A stretch of DNA of 64,000 nucleotides from Bradysia coprophila (taxonomy: Eukaryota > Arthropoda > Insecta > Diptera > Sciaridae). Position numbers and translations under genes: made by a program. The notes under the pieces were generated by a model that saw only the letters and a program-made list of their open reading frames with translations, did no database searches and was not told where the DNA came from. Below are positions 28,401-38,155 of this stretch, one piece after another. The stretch lies in assembly GCF_014529535.1 (NCBI RefSeq), contig NC_050738.1, positions 9,457,410-9,521,409 on the forward strand. Reading direction: 5' to 3'. Within the stretch, counting starts at the first letter, position 1. Every line of letters starts with the position of its first letter.

Positions 28401-31279
28401 AAGTTTTTTTCGATACTCCATTTTTGTTTAGAATTAAAAATCTAAAAAATAAGAAACGTGTTTCTTAATAATTTACAAATCTAGGCCTGTTCTAGGCACA
28501 TTTTCTGAAATCTGACTGTTTCTGACCAATGTAGGAAAATTTTCTAAAACCTTTCCGTTTCTCACGAATTTCCTATATTCTGCCTATTTCACACCAATTT
28601 AGTTGCATTTTTAAATTGCTGCTAGAATATGATTCGACTTCAACTTAATTTCGTTTTTTTAATACTCCTGGTTTACTCCTTATTTTATGCATATAAAAAC
28701 ATTAAAATTCCCAATCATAATGCTAAAGCTTCCTTAATTCCTAAATATGGAGTCGAATTTTTGACTGCGAGGACTAGTCAACTATATCATTCGAATGCTG
28801 TAGAAACTATGTAGTTTTAGAAATAGCTGCGCAGCGAAATTTTTTCCGTAAAATTTGACCACCAAACTTAACAGATTTTCGCTAAAATTTAACAATATTT
28901 TATAAAAAAGAGGACGTTGTGTGAAAAAAGTGATGTTCTTAGAATTTTTACAAAAAAGAAGAATTAGACGAAAAAAGAGGACATGTCCTCTAAAAAGAGG
29001 ACGAATGGCAACCCTAACTTACTACAATAATTGGACAAACTTATTATAATCGAACCTCTGCATCGATGTACTTAATTTATGGAAAGGAAGAAGAAATATA
29101 TTTTCACTTTAGACTTAAGATTATCTATAAAAATTGATTTTACTATTAATAAATATTTATCTATGAATATAATAATAATGAAGGGTGCTGAGATAGAAGG
29201 GCCGGAACTATATTTGCGCGAAAATCAAAAGGAATGAAAAAAGATAAATGGAGACGAAACATCATTTATATTTGTGCAAGTGATACAACTGAAATTAAAA
29301 CGTAAAATTTCTTAGAATTTGTTTTGCCTTATTTTCAATACAATAAATTTACTAATACGAAAATCGAAAATACTGAAAAACATGCACACAAACATAACAA
29401 AAATGGAACAAAAAGCAAAATTTTATATTAATAGAAATTAGAATTAACAAACGAGAAAAGGAGTGAAGAAAGAAAAGAAAATTTTTGCCTAGAAATCGTC
29501 TTGCACACCATATGATGTATTATGAAGTTTATTTATTGGAAAAGTTTGAATTGTAGAAAGATTGAATGTATCGACTAGATGAACAGAAAACAAAATTCCT
29601 GCTAAATATTTTGAATAGATGGCGACAACATTAATTTGTTCGTGAATATGTTTAACGTTAAATTGACTTTTAATTGATCACTGTCTCGGCCACAAGAATT
29701 CCGAAAATTTATTTACTTTCGACTGAAATTTTGTGACGAGACTTTTTTCTTTAGACGTTCGAAAAGACGGTGATAAATGAATAGTAGAGACGTTGACTAG
29801 GCGAGCAGTCAGCATGTTAATAACTAAAGTTTAATGTAAATTAGGTTTGACGATTCTGGTTTTATAAATTAGGAAAAAAATGTTTTGCGAATTTTGTTCT
29901 AAAAAGTACGTTTGGGTGTGTCATAATAACCAGCGACTATTTTTGTGGAAACATTAGTCCGGATTTTCCCACATTTTCATACATTTTCCCATAATTTTGT
30001 TAGTTAAAAAATATTTGAAAAATCTACGAAAATTCGGGAAAATATCTGTTAATAACTGACCGATAATAGTCACAACACACGTTCACTGGCAGATCTGCGT
30101 AAGTCTACATAATATAATAAACTCAACGAAAAATGGTCCAAACCAATCCAAATGTACCTCACAACACAAATGGTCAAGTAAACCATGAGCTACAAGTTGA
30201 TTTCTGTTGAATGATATTATTCAGTTCCAACACATTGCGTTAGCAATATATCAAACAAATAAGTGATCAAATTATCGATTCAATAATTTACTAAATATTC
30301 CTAGCAACATCTCCCTTCAACAAACTGTCGAATCTGTTACTTCAATTGTTTAAGTTTCGTTGTTATTGAAAGCAATGGACCCTTGCAAATTTGCAGAAAC
30401 CTTTGCTGATTGTGTAACTTTATGTAATCTGCTCAGGTTTCTCGAAGTGGTAGGATAAGTTATGACTCACAAACCAATTTTTCCTTTAAAAGTAACACAT
30501 TTTTGCGTGCTTTATTGATTTTATTTTTTCAAAAAATCATCAAAAAACGAATGTTTTCCGCCTAAATGTAGGCTACAAATTTTCAAAAGGTCAATTGTCT
30601 TAACTACGAAATCTTTTACTTCATTATTTCACACAAGTTAGACCACACTCATTAATCTTTATATTTGAAGTAAATCTTGTAAATCGGAGGTTTAAAATAA
30701 ATAAAAACCTCACAGATATCGTCAAGCCTAATAGGAGACGTACTCCATCGTTAGGCCTAAGTCCATTTTTTTATTCATTCTAATTAATCGATAAATTGAA
30801 CAATGAACTGGAATTCTTATAAAATTAGCCTTTGTGTTTTAGCAAGAACAAAATTAAAAAGCAGTTATCCATCGTACTTATTTATAAAATATTGAAACAA
30901 TTTTTTGTCATAAACTGTATGTGATTGTTTATTAAATTATCAATATAGATTCCTATAAATTATGCATTTTTTGAGGAGATTAAACAAAATCTTATTTATG
31001 CTTAACAATGAACTTGTCTTTCGTTTTTTTTTTCTTACTAACCGAAGCATTCACATCAAAGTCGATTTTAAAGGATAACAAAAAATAAATTTTTCCTTCC
31101 AGAACCTAATGTGTTGTGCTGCTGATGTGCTGGAGGGGAAAGGAGCTGTGCAAGTTTCAATTACTGTGACAGAACTACTGAAATTTCATAGTCAACGCAT
31201 AACGTCACCAGCCAAAAGTCCTGTGAATGCTAAGTCAAATGTTTCGTCAAGCTTACCGCCGACCACATCACCTGCTTAA
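1435..31279 (+). CDS. Lrch: Lrch: leucine-rich repeat and calponin-homology protein, cytosolic isoform
   Basis: Family role: LRCH proteins are cortical/cytoskeletal scaffolds. In Drosophila Lrch is linked to actin, and mammalian relatives bind DOCK proteins or septins. Exons: 1435-1618, 20397-20541, 20837-21069, 21138-21274, 21344-21762, 21853-21930, 23157-23783, 24071-24179, 24244-24317, 24391-24454, 24520-24597 and 31103-31279. Every junction is GT-AG and in phase; the total is 774 residues. LRRs occupy about residues 35-230, with repeated LxxLxxNxLxxLP units. A Ser/Thr/Asn-rich linker follows. A CH domain (about 630-745) carries DGVVLCHLANHVRPRSVASIH and the RRNVDNFLNACRSIGV helix, which are hallmarks of the family. 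The last exon completes the CH domain (VLEGKGAVQVSITVTELL). The start is the first ATG in the only open frame that reaches the exon-1 donor. AATAAA follows at about 31405. The first intron is 18.8 kb and repeat-laden. Confidence 0.93.
4132..4149. repeat. 18-bp perfect palindrome
   Basis: TGTAACATGCATGTTACA reads the same on both strands. It lies in otherwise featureless intron DNA and could be a dimeric factor site or chance. Confidence 0.5.
7746..7795 (+). repeat. Promoter-repeat fragment (core motif)
   Basis: AAATCTTTTACTTCACTTGG is followed by CTTAACATACTCTATAACATG, which matches the core, the TTAACAT spacer and a weakened TATA of the dispersed promoter repeat. No downstream GATAACAG block is visible. 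Confidence 0.5.
8736..8815 (+). repeat. Short repeat related to 33424-33518
   Basis: It shares TTTCCTAACGCATG and the CGAGCCGGAGG motif (here duplicated) with the small inverted-repeat element at 33424. It is a decayed member of the same interspersed family. Confidence 0.45.
8920..9735. mobile_element. Element bounded by 19-bp perfect inverted repeats
   Basis: CATGGGTCCGAAATCTTAC (8920-8938) recurs inverted at 9717-9735, so the ends of an 816-bp stretch are exact inverted copies. GAGAACACTT or a close variant recurs inside (about 8958, 8980, 9229, 9369, 9708), including next to both ends. No transposase is readable, so this is probably a non-autonomous DNA transposon or foldback. Confidence 0.55.
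12180..12232 (+). repeat. Promoter repeat, left half (split copy)
   Basis: AAATCTTTTACTTCATTA at 12213-12230 is the upstream core of the promoter repeat. The foldback element begins directly after it at 12233. The matching TATA/initiator/DPE half resumes at 15134. Confidence 0.65.
12233..15133. mobile_element. 2.9 kb foldback element with ~790-bp inverted arms
   Basis: The left arm (12233-13019) and right arm (14334-15133) are nearly identical inverted copies, starting TTACAGTCGA at one end and finishing TCGACTGTAA at the other. Small indels occur, for example about 14 bp near the inner end of the right arm. A 116-codon open frame lies at equivalent places in both arms (12475-12825 plus; 14541-14891 minus), differing at two residues. 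The 1.3 kb centre is made of shorter inverted repeats. No transposase motif is seen and no clear target duplication could be resolved. Confidence 0.85.
13570..14290. repeat. Nested short inverted repeats in the foldback centre
   Basis: Variants of TTTGGCGATTTTTCTTG and its complement, together with GAAGAAACGCCA and its complement, recur several times in both orientations (for example about 13620, 13690, 13790, 13850, 14170 and 14230). The region could form several stem-loops. It is non-coding. Confidence 0.6.
15134..15217 (+). promoter_or_regulatory. Promoter repeat, right half: TATA, initiator, DPE
   Basis: TATATAA begins at 15147, TCATAT has its A at 15180, and GATAACAGATGACTAGCC has AGATG starting at 15207, exactly +28. 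This half follows the foldback without a gap and completes the core at 12213. Confidence 0.65.
16884..17494. mobile_element. 611-bp element with CAGTGCCGG ends
   Basis: CAGTGCCGGACTGGC at 16884 is mirrored by GGCCAATCCGGCACTG ending at 17494. The CAGTG/CCGG terminus resembles hAT-type or MITE ends. The flanks show no clear 8-bp duplication. A 76-codon open frame inside has no recognisable domain. Confidence 0.55.
22440..22630 (-). repeat. Promoter repeat, minus-strand copy in Lrch intron 6
   Basis: Read on the minus strand, a TCTGTTACTT motif (near 22588) is followed by AAATCTTTTACTTCATTTG, a TATA-like ACTATAAGAG, TTTTTGTCGTTG and finally CACAGATGAT (about 22447). The module order matches the other copies. 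It is antisense to Lrch. Confidence 0.6.
24893..25822 (+). CDS. Lrch: Lrch alternative last exon: tail-anchored isoform
   Basis: This exon is an alternative to 31103-31279. It has a good acceptor (ggttgcag) and is in phase with exon 24520-24597. It adds 309 residues, giving a protein of about 1025 residues. It begins ELICSCSDIVPDPS, which resembles the LCxPSDLL motif that follows the CH helix in vertebrate LRCH4-type ends (from memory). A long acidic, Asn/Asp-rich tail follows, and the exon ends with a hydrophobic segment (TVFCLGGFLVTALILYLF) only four residues from the C terminus, typical of a tail anchor. The exon has its own AATAAA near 26081. The choice between this polyadenylation site and splicing over a 6.5 kb intron would decide membrane-bound versus soluble Lrch. 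Confidence 0.85.
   Translation, partial: ELICSCSDIVPDPSVTNNDDQPTDIPNPSALLQTVTALLLPMPNSNGSTQDEHNTATNTKISLENDNYELYFKKCGVHFQKSSLCDADATNNHQPKYSLDDDLEISNNNSLCGMIALNGNDDNNCDNMSVNDGPMPVAHVRRAPNTLDLSSTAKKRKYNQTKRNLNASNSKFEAFQLNGITEECEYDSDVGKFNCRMETVSDNSSGSFDFVDGCSFNTPTPRVLEEKELFHGNRPETVESNVTGLGEKKIVMKRIEFFEGSSGKQVPKEDETLRKVVSCDDDNKTLSTVFCLGGFLVTALILYLFPLPN
26940..27300. repeat. Imperfect foldback repeat, ~170-bp arms
   Basis: Landmarks on the left (TTTTCCCACATTTTCTTGAG, AAATAAGTGA, CAGCTGTTTTT, CTGATCC) recur as their complements on the right in reverse order, centred near 27115. It is probably a decayed MITE in the Lrch region between the two alternative last exons. Confidence 0.6.
27577..27768. 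mobile_element. MITE with GAGGGGAAACAAC-type ends, copy 1
   Basis: It begins CGAGGGGACAACAACGCGAG and ends with the complement, GTTGTTTCCCC. The interior repeats GCGAATRATG and ends with GGTGGGACAAGATTTTCC. The same structure is found at 44467-44770, and an internal part at 43015-43262. Confidence 0.65.
28018..29016. mobile_element. 999-bp hAT-like non-autonomous transposon
   Basis: The termini TAGGGTTGCCAT and ATGGCAACCCTA are inverted copies, flanked by a direct repeat ACTTACT at 28011-28017 and 29017-29023. The YARGG terminus with a 7-8 bp duplication fits hAT. Near both ends AAAGAGGAC is repeated many times. No transposase is present. It lies in the long last intron of the cytosolic Lrch transcript. 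Confidence 0.75.
30328..30630 (+). repeat. Dispersed motifs of the promoter repeat
   Basis: GAATCTGTTACTTCAAT (30331) and AAATCTTTTACTTCATTA (30609) are the two upstream motifs in the usual order, but about 270 bp apart. No convincing TATA or GATAACAG block follows. It is a decayed or interrupted copy. Confidence 0.4.
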
Positions 31280-33423
31280 ATGTGTTTGGTTACGGAACAA
31301 TCAAATTGAATCCATTGAACAAGGAATTGTGGAATATATTGTTTGACGTTTGTCTGTACAATTTCAACGTAGTTTGTGACAACAATTTGTCTATTTAAAT
31401 ATTTAATAAAATATAAACGAAACGAGTGTTTAGCGTGTGTAAAATATAGCTCGGTATTTTAGCTAGAAATATAATTTTACACAAAACAAAAATGAAATAA
31501 ATTTTTACGCATCAAGTTAAACATAGTTACTATAGAGCCTAACAAAAGAAGCATCATCACAAAATGACAACATCAACGTTATGGTTGATGAATATTGCAT
31601 TGAACAAGATGAACATTTATTTCGATCGTAGCCACTTTAGTTATACACAAAAAAGTTATGACCGAAAATTGAAAGAACGGAAAAGCATGACATTTTGTTT
31701 TAAAGAGAAATTTGCATTTATTGTTCCCCAAACTGATCTCACAAAATCATTTCGTCAAAAAAATTATTTAAATTCTTCTAAGGCTCGGAATCAGATTGAC
31801 CTGATCCTAAGTTCAGATTACCTAAATCTAGAATCCTGAACGTGACCACATCTGACCTGTGAGTAATTTGGTGATCAGGTGAAAGTAAGTCAGGTAACAG
31901 ACCTACCTGGAAAATTATATGAATATTTCTGGTACACTTAAAACCTGACTTGGCAGGTTATCGAAAATCAGGTTCAGATGAATTTTTATTTCTAAGAATC
32001 TGAGGACAAAATCAGGTCAGTCATCACGTCAATGTATGGTCGACCTGTTCCGAGTCTTAAACTGTTCCAAAAATTACTTTCATCCCATTTTTCTATTCCA
32101 AATTTTCTTTGATTTCGCCAAAAAAATATCATCCGCCGATGGATGATAACATCTTGATTCTTCCATTCAATTTCCATCCGTCTATTCGAAAATCAGATAA
32201 ATTAAACTAACAAAACAAAAAAAAAACTAAAAATTTAGAAACTAACTAACGGAACAAAGTAAAGGTGCCAAAGACTTTTTTTTTAAGAAACTAAAAGCAA
32301 AACGCCACGACAAACTGAATAGTTGTGATTAGATTGGACTGAATGAATTGTAGATGTTACTTGAAGAATGAAAATTTTTTTTGTAGAATTTTTTTACTGC
32401 TAGAAAACATTAATGTTTAACCGTGACATAGTAATAGTAACAGGTGTAAGTAGAACCGAAAGTCCAACAAAAATCAATTTTAAAACTAAAAGCAAACTAT
32501 TTTTAATCTTTCAAAATCCTGTTTGGCTAACACAATACGATGCACAAAATACAATAGTGAATACATAATGCAAGTGATACTAGAGTAAACCGTGAAAACA
32601 AAATATTTTTATTGCAAGAAAAATGGCAATAGAACACATACATTTTGCAGGTCATTGAGATATATGTTACCAATGACTGCAATAATTCGAAATAGAATTT
32701 TTTCATTTTTGTTAACATTGTAAGTATAACGTGAATAGTTCGAATGTGTTAAATGTAAGGTCGGTCAATTGTTTTCCGAATTTTGTATAAATTTTAAGTT
32801 TAAATTAAAAATATAAACCCCATTAACTACCAAGACCCCCAAGAGCTCAATCAACGCTTTTCAATCAGTGGAGTTGCCTAATCATTTAATTTCTCTTCAT
32901 ATAATTTTCGTTCCTATTGGGTGGCTCAGATGACCGTTTAGCCACTGTGAATTTATTCAATAACGATAAAAAACGAGTATTTCCGAAGCGAAAAGAAATG
33001 ATTGGGCATTCAACTGAACGCAACCGACGATAATATTGTCGATATAATTATAAAATGAGCAGTGACATAACACAACAGAATATGTAATTATCTTGAAATT
33101 ATTGATCCAAATAAATTATTGACATTTTAGACGAAACTTTAATTTATACTTTGACCTGGCTCTTGTAGCCTGGAGTTAATGAGTGAATATTTTTGAATTG
33201 TTTTTTGTGCTGATGATGGAGAGTTTTCTTTTCTTGTTAGTTTGTACTCAACAATAGTCTCGAAAAGGATGTTCGTTCATATTCATTTTAACACACAATT
33301 GCGTTAAACTACTCACAAAGTTGCTTCGCTTAATTCTAGAGATTTGTATACACCGAGGCGCACACAATGCGTTTTATCCAATTTTCGTGCGGAAATTGCA
33401 TCTTGTGAGCAAAAAGGAGTTAT

Positions 33424-33518
33424 TTCCCTAACGCATGCTTAAAGGCTTTTTTAGCTAATGAGCGGTTTCCAGCTCGAGCCGGAGGTAAGGAACAACGTTC
33501 CCCAAACGGCGTTAGGAA
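33424..33518. repeat. ~95-bp element with TTCCCTAACGC inverted ends
   Basis: It starts TTCCCTAACGCATG and ends GGCGTTAGGAA, its near complement. It shares CGAGCCGGAGG with the copy at 8736. Probably a tiny MITE. Confidence 0.5.
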
Positions 33519-34869
33519 TAAGACGGTTAAAAAGTTTCATTACCGTGTAAACAAAAACCAAACCAAATTTTTTGTTCCGACCTGTGAGATATATTCTTCG
33601 TCTTCGGCTCGAAATACAATCTTCCCACACGCCTCAACAAAAAATGTCTCAGCGAGTCAGTAATGTACTATTTTCAACACTTATACCGAAACACATTGCA
33701 TCTTGCGATGAAATATTTCAATTATTCAATTAGTTCCGCACAACGTTCCGTAGCGAAGCGATTTCATCATTTACTTTATAACAGTGGTGCGATAAAACTG
33801 TATGAAAATCCTTTATGGCCCTGTTGTGTTCGTACTGAGTTACGTAAATAACCATTGTCGAATTAGATGTAAGGAATTCGATATCTACTTTGAATCTTTG
33901 AATCTACTTCAATGTACATATCGATCAAAAAGTTAGTCTTTAGGAATGCATTTTGAAGCATCTTTACATGACAATGGAAATATTTTGCTAACGTGTGCCT
34001 CAATGGAAATTTAGAGGAGAAGCCGAGGTTGACAACACATCGTATGCAAAAATTTCCAGTTTAGGCACCATTTATCAACAAGATTTTATGTACTGTAATT
34101 GCTACACTTTCATTACTTGCACTACAGTATACATAAAGCAAAGTTTAAACAATTTGAGAAAACATTGATCCAAATTTTCAATAGTTTTCATGAAAATAAG
34201 TCATCTATGTACTCCAATACTCCAGAACTCGTTAATTTTTTTTTTACATTTTCTTATTAATTTAATCTACAGCCGTGAAGTCAGTGGCTAGTGGCATGAT
34301 AATGAATTCGTTAAACAGATAGGCCATCAGTTTCAAACCATACAAACCGTAAATATAAATATTATTACCTTTGCGAAGTGCAACGGCTTCTCGTATTCAT
34401 TATTCATAGTTTAGCATAAAAAATTCGCGAACTATTTCAATTATAGATTTTTTTTTCGTTTTAAATGAAAATTACAAGTTAAATAAATGAATAAAAAAAA
34501 ACTAAATTATAATTAGCGCACAAATATAATTAGCAAACAAAAGTTAATAAAATTAAATAATAATGCGAACATTATGTAAGACCAAAATAATTTGAATGAA
34601 AAAGTCGATGAAAATACTGCGAATAATTATGATAATTAGAAAGTAATAATGGTAACGTTATGGAAGAATGTTTTGTGATCTGTAAAGTTTCGATTAAAAA
34701 TTATACGACAGACATTTGTTTTTGTCATTGAGCGAACACGAAATTGATTGTTTGCATTCGAAGTGGTGAACTAAGCGTGAAATTGTAAGTATACCTATCG
34801 TGGATCATGTCTATGTTGTGAGGGATTCTTTTGAAAAACAGCCTACCGAAATCGGACGCATTTTCCAGT

Positions 34870-35225
34870 GGACTTTTTTATATGTGCCTAGAAAGGTATT
34901 CGACCCTAGAAGCCAAAACCACTTTCAAAAAAATTCTTCGAAGTTTGTGTGGCTGGTGAAAGATTATCGAAAACCGAAAACTTGCATTTTTCTTTAAAAA
35001 AAATCTCCAGTTACACGAGCCGTACAGGGTCGTGTGGGGTGTCATTAGAAAGGTAATCGCATGTACTATTGAGCCGAATATGGACTTATTGGGTTTAAAA
35101 TTCATCGATACTGAAATATGTTCAGTTAAAGTTTTCAACCGAAGACTTACACTGTTCTTACTGCAATTTCTCGAGGTACACAAAACGTACATGGTCGCGT
35201 GGGGTGTCATTTGACAGGTAATTTT
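34870..35225. repeat. Decayed tandem repeat, 165-bp period
   Basis: The block GTGGGGTGTCATTNGANAGG occurs at about 35034 and again 165 bp later at about 35199, each preceded by GTAC and followed by GTAAT. The open frames that cross it are by-products of the repeat. Confidence 0.5.
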
Positions 35226-35758
35226 ATGTGATTTTGAGCTAAATAGGGTCTTATGTGGTTTGGATGCATCTACGATGAAATAGAAGTTGAAATGTTTAGT
35301 TGTACATATTTAATCATACATACCGTGAAACAATTTTTTGTTAAGAATAATGTTTTACGTCGATTAAAAATAACTTGTCATAACTGGAGTCCCCTATTCT
35401 TGGCACTACTTTTCCTTTGTAAAGATAGATGACTTGTTTTCGTTGTATGGGTTTAAACAACGCACTCCCGCACTCCATTTTTGTTCAAAATGCAAGTAGT
35501 TGGCTTCTAAATGTGGTTTAAATGTATCGTAAATACATTGCAACACATTTACGATCGTACGTTTAAACCACATTTAGACATTTGTCTTAGATTCGGCTAA
35601 TTTAAAACTATCCCATTACAAACGACACTTTTGTCATTGCAAGAGTCTTTTGACAGCATACTTTATAGGTTATCGAAAGTGAAACATACTTATAGTTTGC
35701 GTTATTAGAATTTGAATTTATTGTTCTTCTTAAGCTATACAACCGAAAAAGTATTCGT

Positions 35759-37418
35759 TCAAAATTCAAGCACATCCTGACGTCCAGTTGTAATTTTTAA
35801 AACGAAAATTCCACCGTCTGTTTGGGGGCTTTTGCTGGAGGTCTGTAACTTTTCATTTAACAATTGCATCTTACTACATGCATTGAGTTGAATTTGTCCT
35901 TTATATACCTTATCATCGAGATCCATGCTGTCATCTTGGAAAAAAGAGGTCTCCGTACATTGGGAACCGAAATTTAGCGTTTTCTGTCTCTCATCATACA
36001 CTAAATTCGTTTTGTTACATCTACTTGGAAACGAGGATCTAACTCCGTATTCAGATGACCCAAAGATGCCATACTTACTTCTTGCTATGTCGCCAGTTTC
36101 TATTTGATCATTGTCATAAGCTAATTTTTAAGATGGACAACAAGTTCATTTGTGCTAATGCTATTCATTATTCAAGTAATTATTACCGTTAGAGTGGAGA
36201 AAAGATTTTGTTTTGGTTGAGCCACCCAATGTCGCTCCAGCATTTTTGTTCTGGTTATCTATATGTTGTTGGCCGGTGACTCGTGCTAAAACCAAAGCTT
36301 TTAAATATATTTGAGATTGAAGCAGTGAGTTATTTGTTATCGACAACGATGTGTACTGAAGTAAAACCCTAGGACCTTATGCTTGAAAAGATGTAATTGG
36401 GAGATATCGCTATACGCTTGTTGTTCATAATAACTTTTTCCATAGCTCCCAATATACTGTCCTATAAAAAACTTAAAAGAAGTCTTTCGACTAGATGTTT
36501 TATACACCACCTGGTAGTAGAAGCCAGTTTGTCGATATCATTACAATCAAAACTCCACATACTTATCTTTGAAGTCGCCTCTGAATGATTAACACCTGAA
36601 ATTTGGTTGAAGTTGTTGTTCTGTGCGTGCAATCCACCATCTCTCACAGCATTTCCAACAGAATCCATGTTGCCTGTTCTATTTTTAGCATTCACATTTT
36701 CACTCTGCGATAACTGTCCTCCGGTCATTCTGCTCCTGTTTGCCGTCTTTCTTTTCTCATCAGGATTTACACCATCTACAATTTCCTTTCGCCCTGCTCC
36801 CTTATCCAGTGTCGTGATACTATTTTTCATGTATTTGTTGGTAGAATTCATCACATTTGATTGAGAAACATTTTGGGAAACATTGGAAACGTGTCCTGCC
36901 ACACTCTGGGTTTTGTTTGAATATTTTTTCGTATTCACACTATCATTCTTCTTCGCGTTATTTCGACCGGAATTCATCTTACTTGTGTTCATCCGCGGAG
37001 TGGAACTGACCAGAATTTTACTTTTATCAGAAATCTTAGAATTTTTGTTGTTTCCGTGACCACCTTGACCATTACTTCGACCAGAATTTCTTTTAATCTT
37101 CATCATAGCTTTGATTGTAGCAGAATCTTTTATATTCTCGTCCTTCTTCTGTTTTACAATTGGGCGGAGCTTTTCCATTACTGGACTTCGTTTGAAATCA
37201 TTATTTTTGTTTTCCTCTTTTAAATCTGTTTTTTCGTTGGTTGGCGTTGATTCCAGTCTCAGTTTTCCTCGGCTCGAATGCACTTCCTTTCGGAAAAAAT
37301 ATTTTGTTTCCCAAACAACACAATTTTCGTTGACTATTTCATGGTTGTGCGGTAAATAAATGCAAGTTTTCTTAGTGAATAATTCTTGAAATAAATCTGA
37401 TAGAAATACGGTTGCCAT
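35759..37418 (-). CDS. Unrecognised Asn/Lys-rich protein, 483 residues
   Basis: Three exons on the minus strand: 37418-36511, 36368-36187 and 36120-35759. The GT-AG junctions are in phase throughout. The N terminus (MATVFLSDLFQELFTKKTC, then an aromatic-rich segment ending VVWETKYFF) looks folded. Residues of about 55-300 are a low-complexity basic linker rich in Asn, Lys, Ser and Gly, and the tail is acidic/polar, ending in a hydrophobic GGIFVLKITT. I do not recognise the family and assign no function. The ATG at 37418 is preferred because the frame upstream of it reads as AT-rich noise. AATAAA for this strand lies at 35717-35722. The gene is divergent from the FASTKD gene 738 bp away. A possible alternative exon-2 acceptor at cttcag| near 36357 would keep no frame with this donor. 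Confidence 0.72.
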
Positions 37419-38155
37419 GTGAAGGTGAATGCGGTTTATTGCGAATTTGTAAATTTCGATTAAAAATATTAAAAGTTTTATTTTGGATTTTCGAACGACT
37501 GACAAATGAAGAATTTAAGAATTACATTTTCGGCGGGGTGGCTTTGATCAGTCTAGTTCATGCAAGGTCTAGAAAATTGATGTACCCTAAAGTGTCCCTC
37601 TTGAAAGTCATTATAGAATCCCATTAAATTGATCTGTTTTACCTACTTCCGGTTTGGCTTTACCTCACTAAGAGTCTTTTGGTTTCAATAATAAGTACAG
37701 TCTGGAAGTACACCGGCCTAAAGTGACTTCCAAACCATGTCTCGAAGTATGCAAATACTCTCTGAAGAAAGTAACTACCCGAAGTGAGCCTTTGAGTGAA
37801 CTTCATGGCGTTACAAATTCGATATAATCAGTAGAAAACTTCCAAATGGAATTGTCTGACCGGAACATTTGGGTGGAAGTCTCGTACGTAACCACTGAGC
37901 CATAACGTCCGTCTTCTAACCTACTGACTGTCGGTAAAATCGTAATGTTCTGTTCAAGTTTAAGTTTCTTAAAATTTATTTGAATTTACCGCGCAAATAT
38001 GCGCTTTCACTATTGTGAATTTTGAAACATTTTGAACCATTTGAACACATGCCGGCACCGAAAATGTCAAGAAAGTTTTCAACAATTTGTTTACAAATGT
38101 GAAATTCACTGAAATCGTCTTTTTGAATTTAATTTAAAACATCAGAAGCTAAGTA
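37419..38155. promoter_or_regulatory. Divergent intergenic region
   Basis: This 737-bp spacer lies between two genes transcribed outward, so it must hold both promoters. No TATA box is clear on either side, and the dispersed promoter repeat is absent. Confidence 0.5.

Larger units (their letters stand above)
31280..35758. other. Lrch 3' UTR and gene-free spacer
   Basis: AATAAA-rich 3' UTR sequence follows the Lrch stop. From about 31790 to 31985 CAGGT/ACCTG words are unusually dense. A small inverted-repeat element lies at 33424-33518 and a tandem repeat at about 34870-35225. I see no gene in the rest. Confidence 0.6.
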
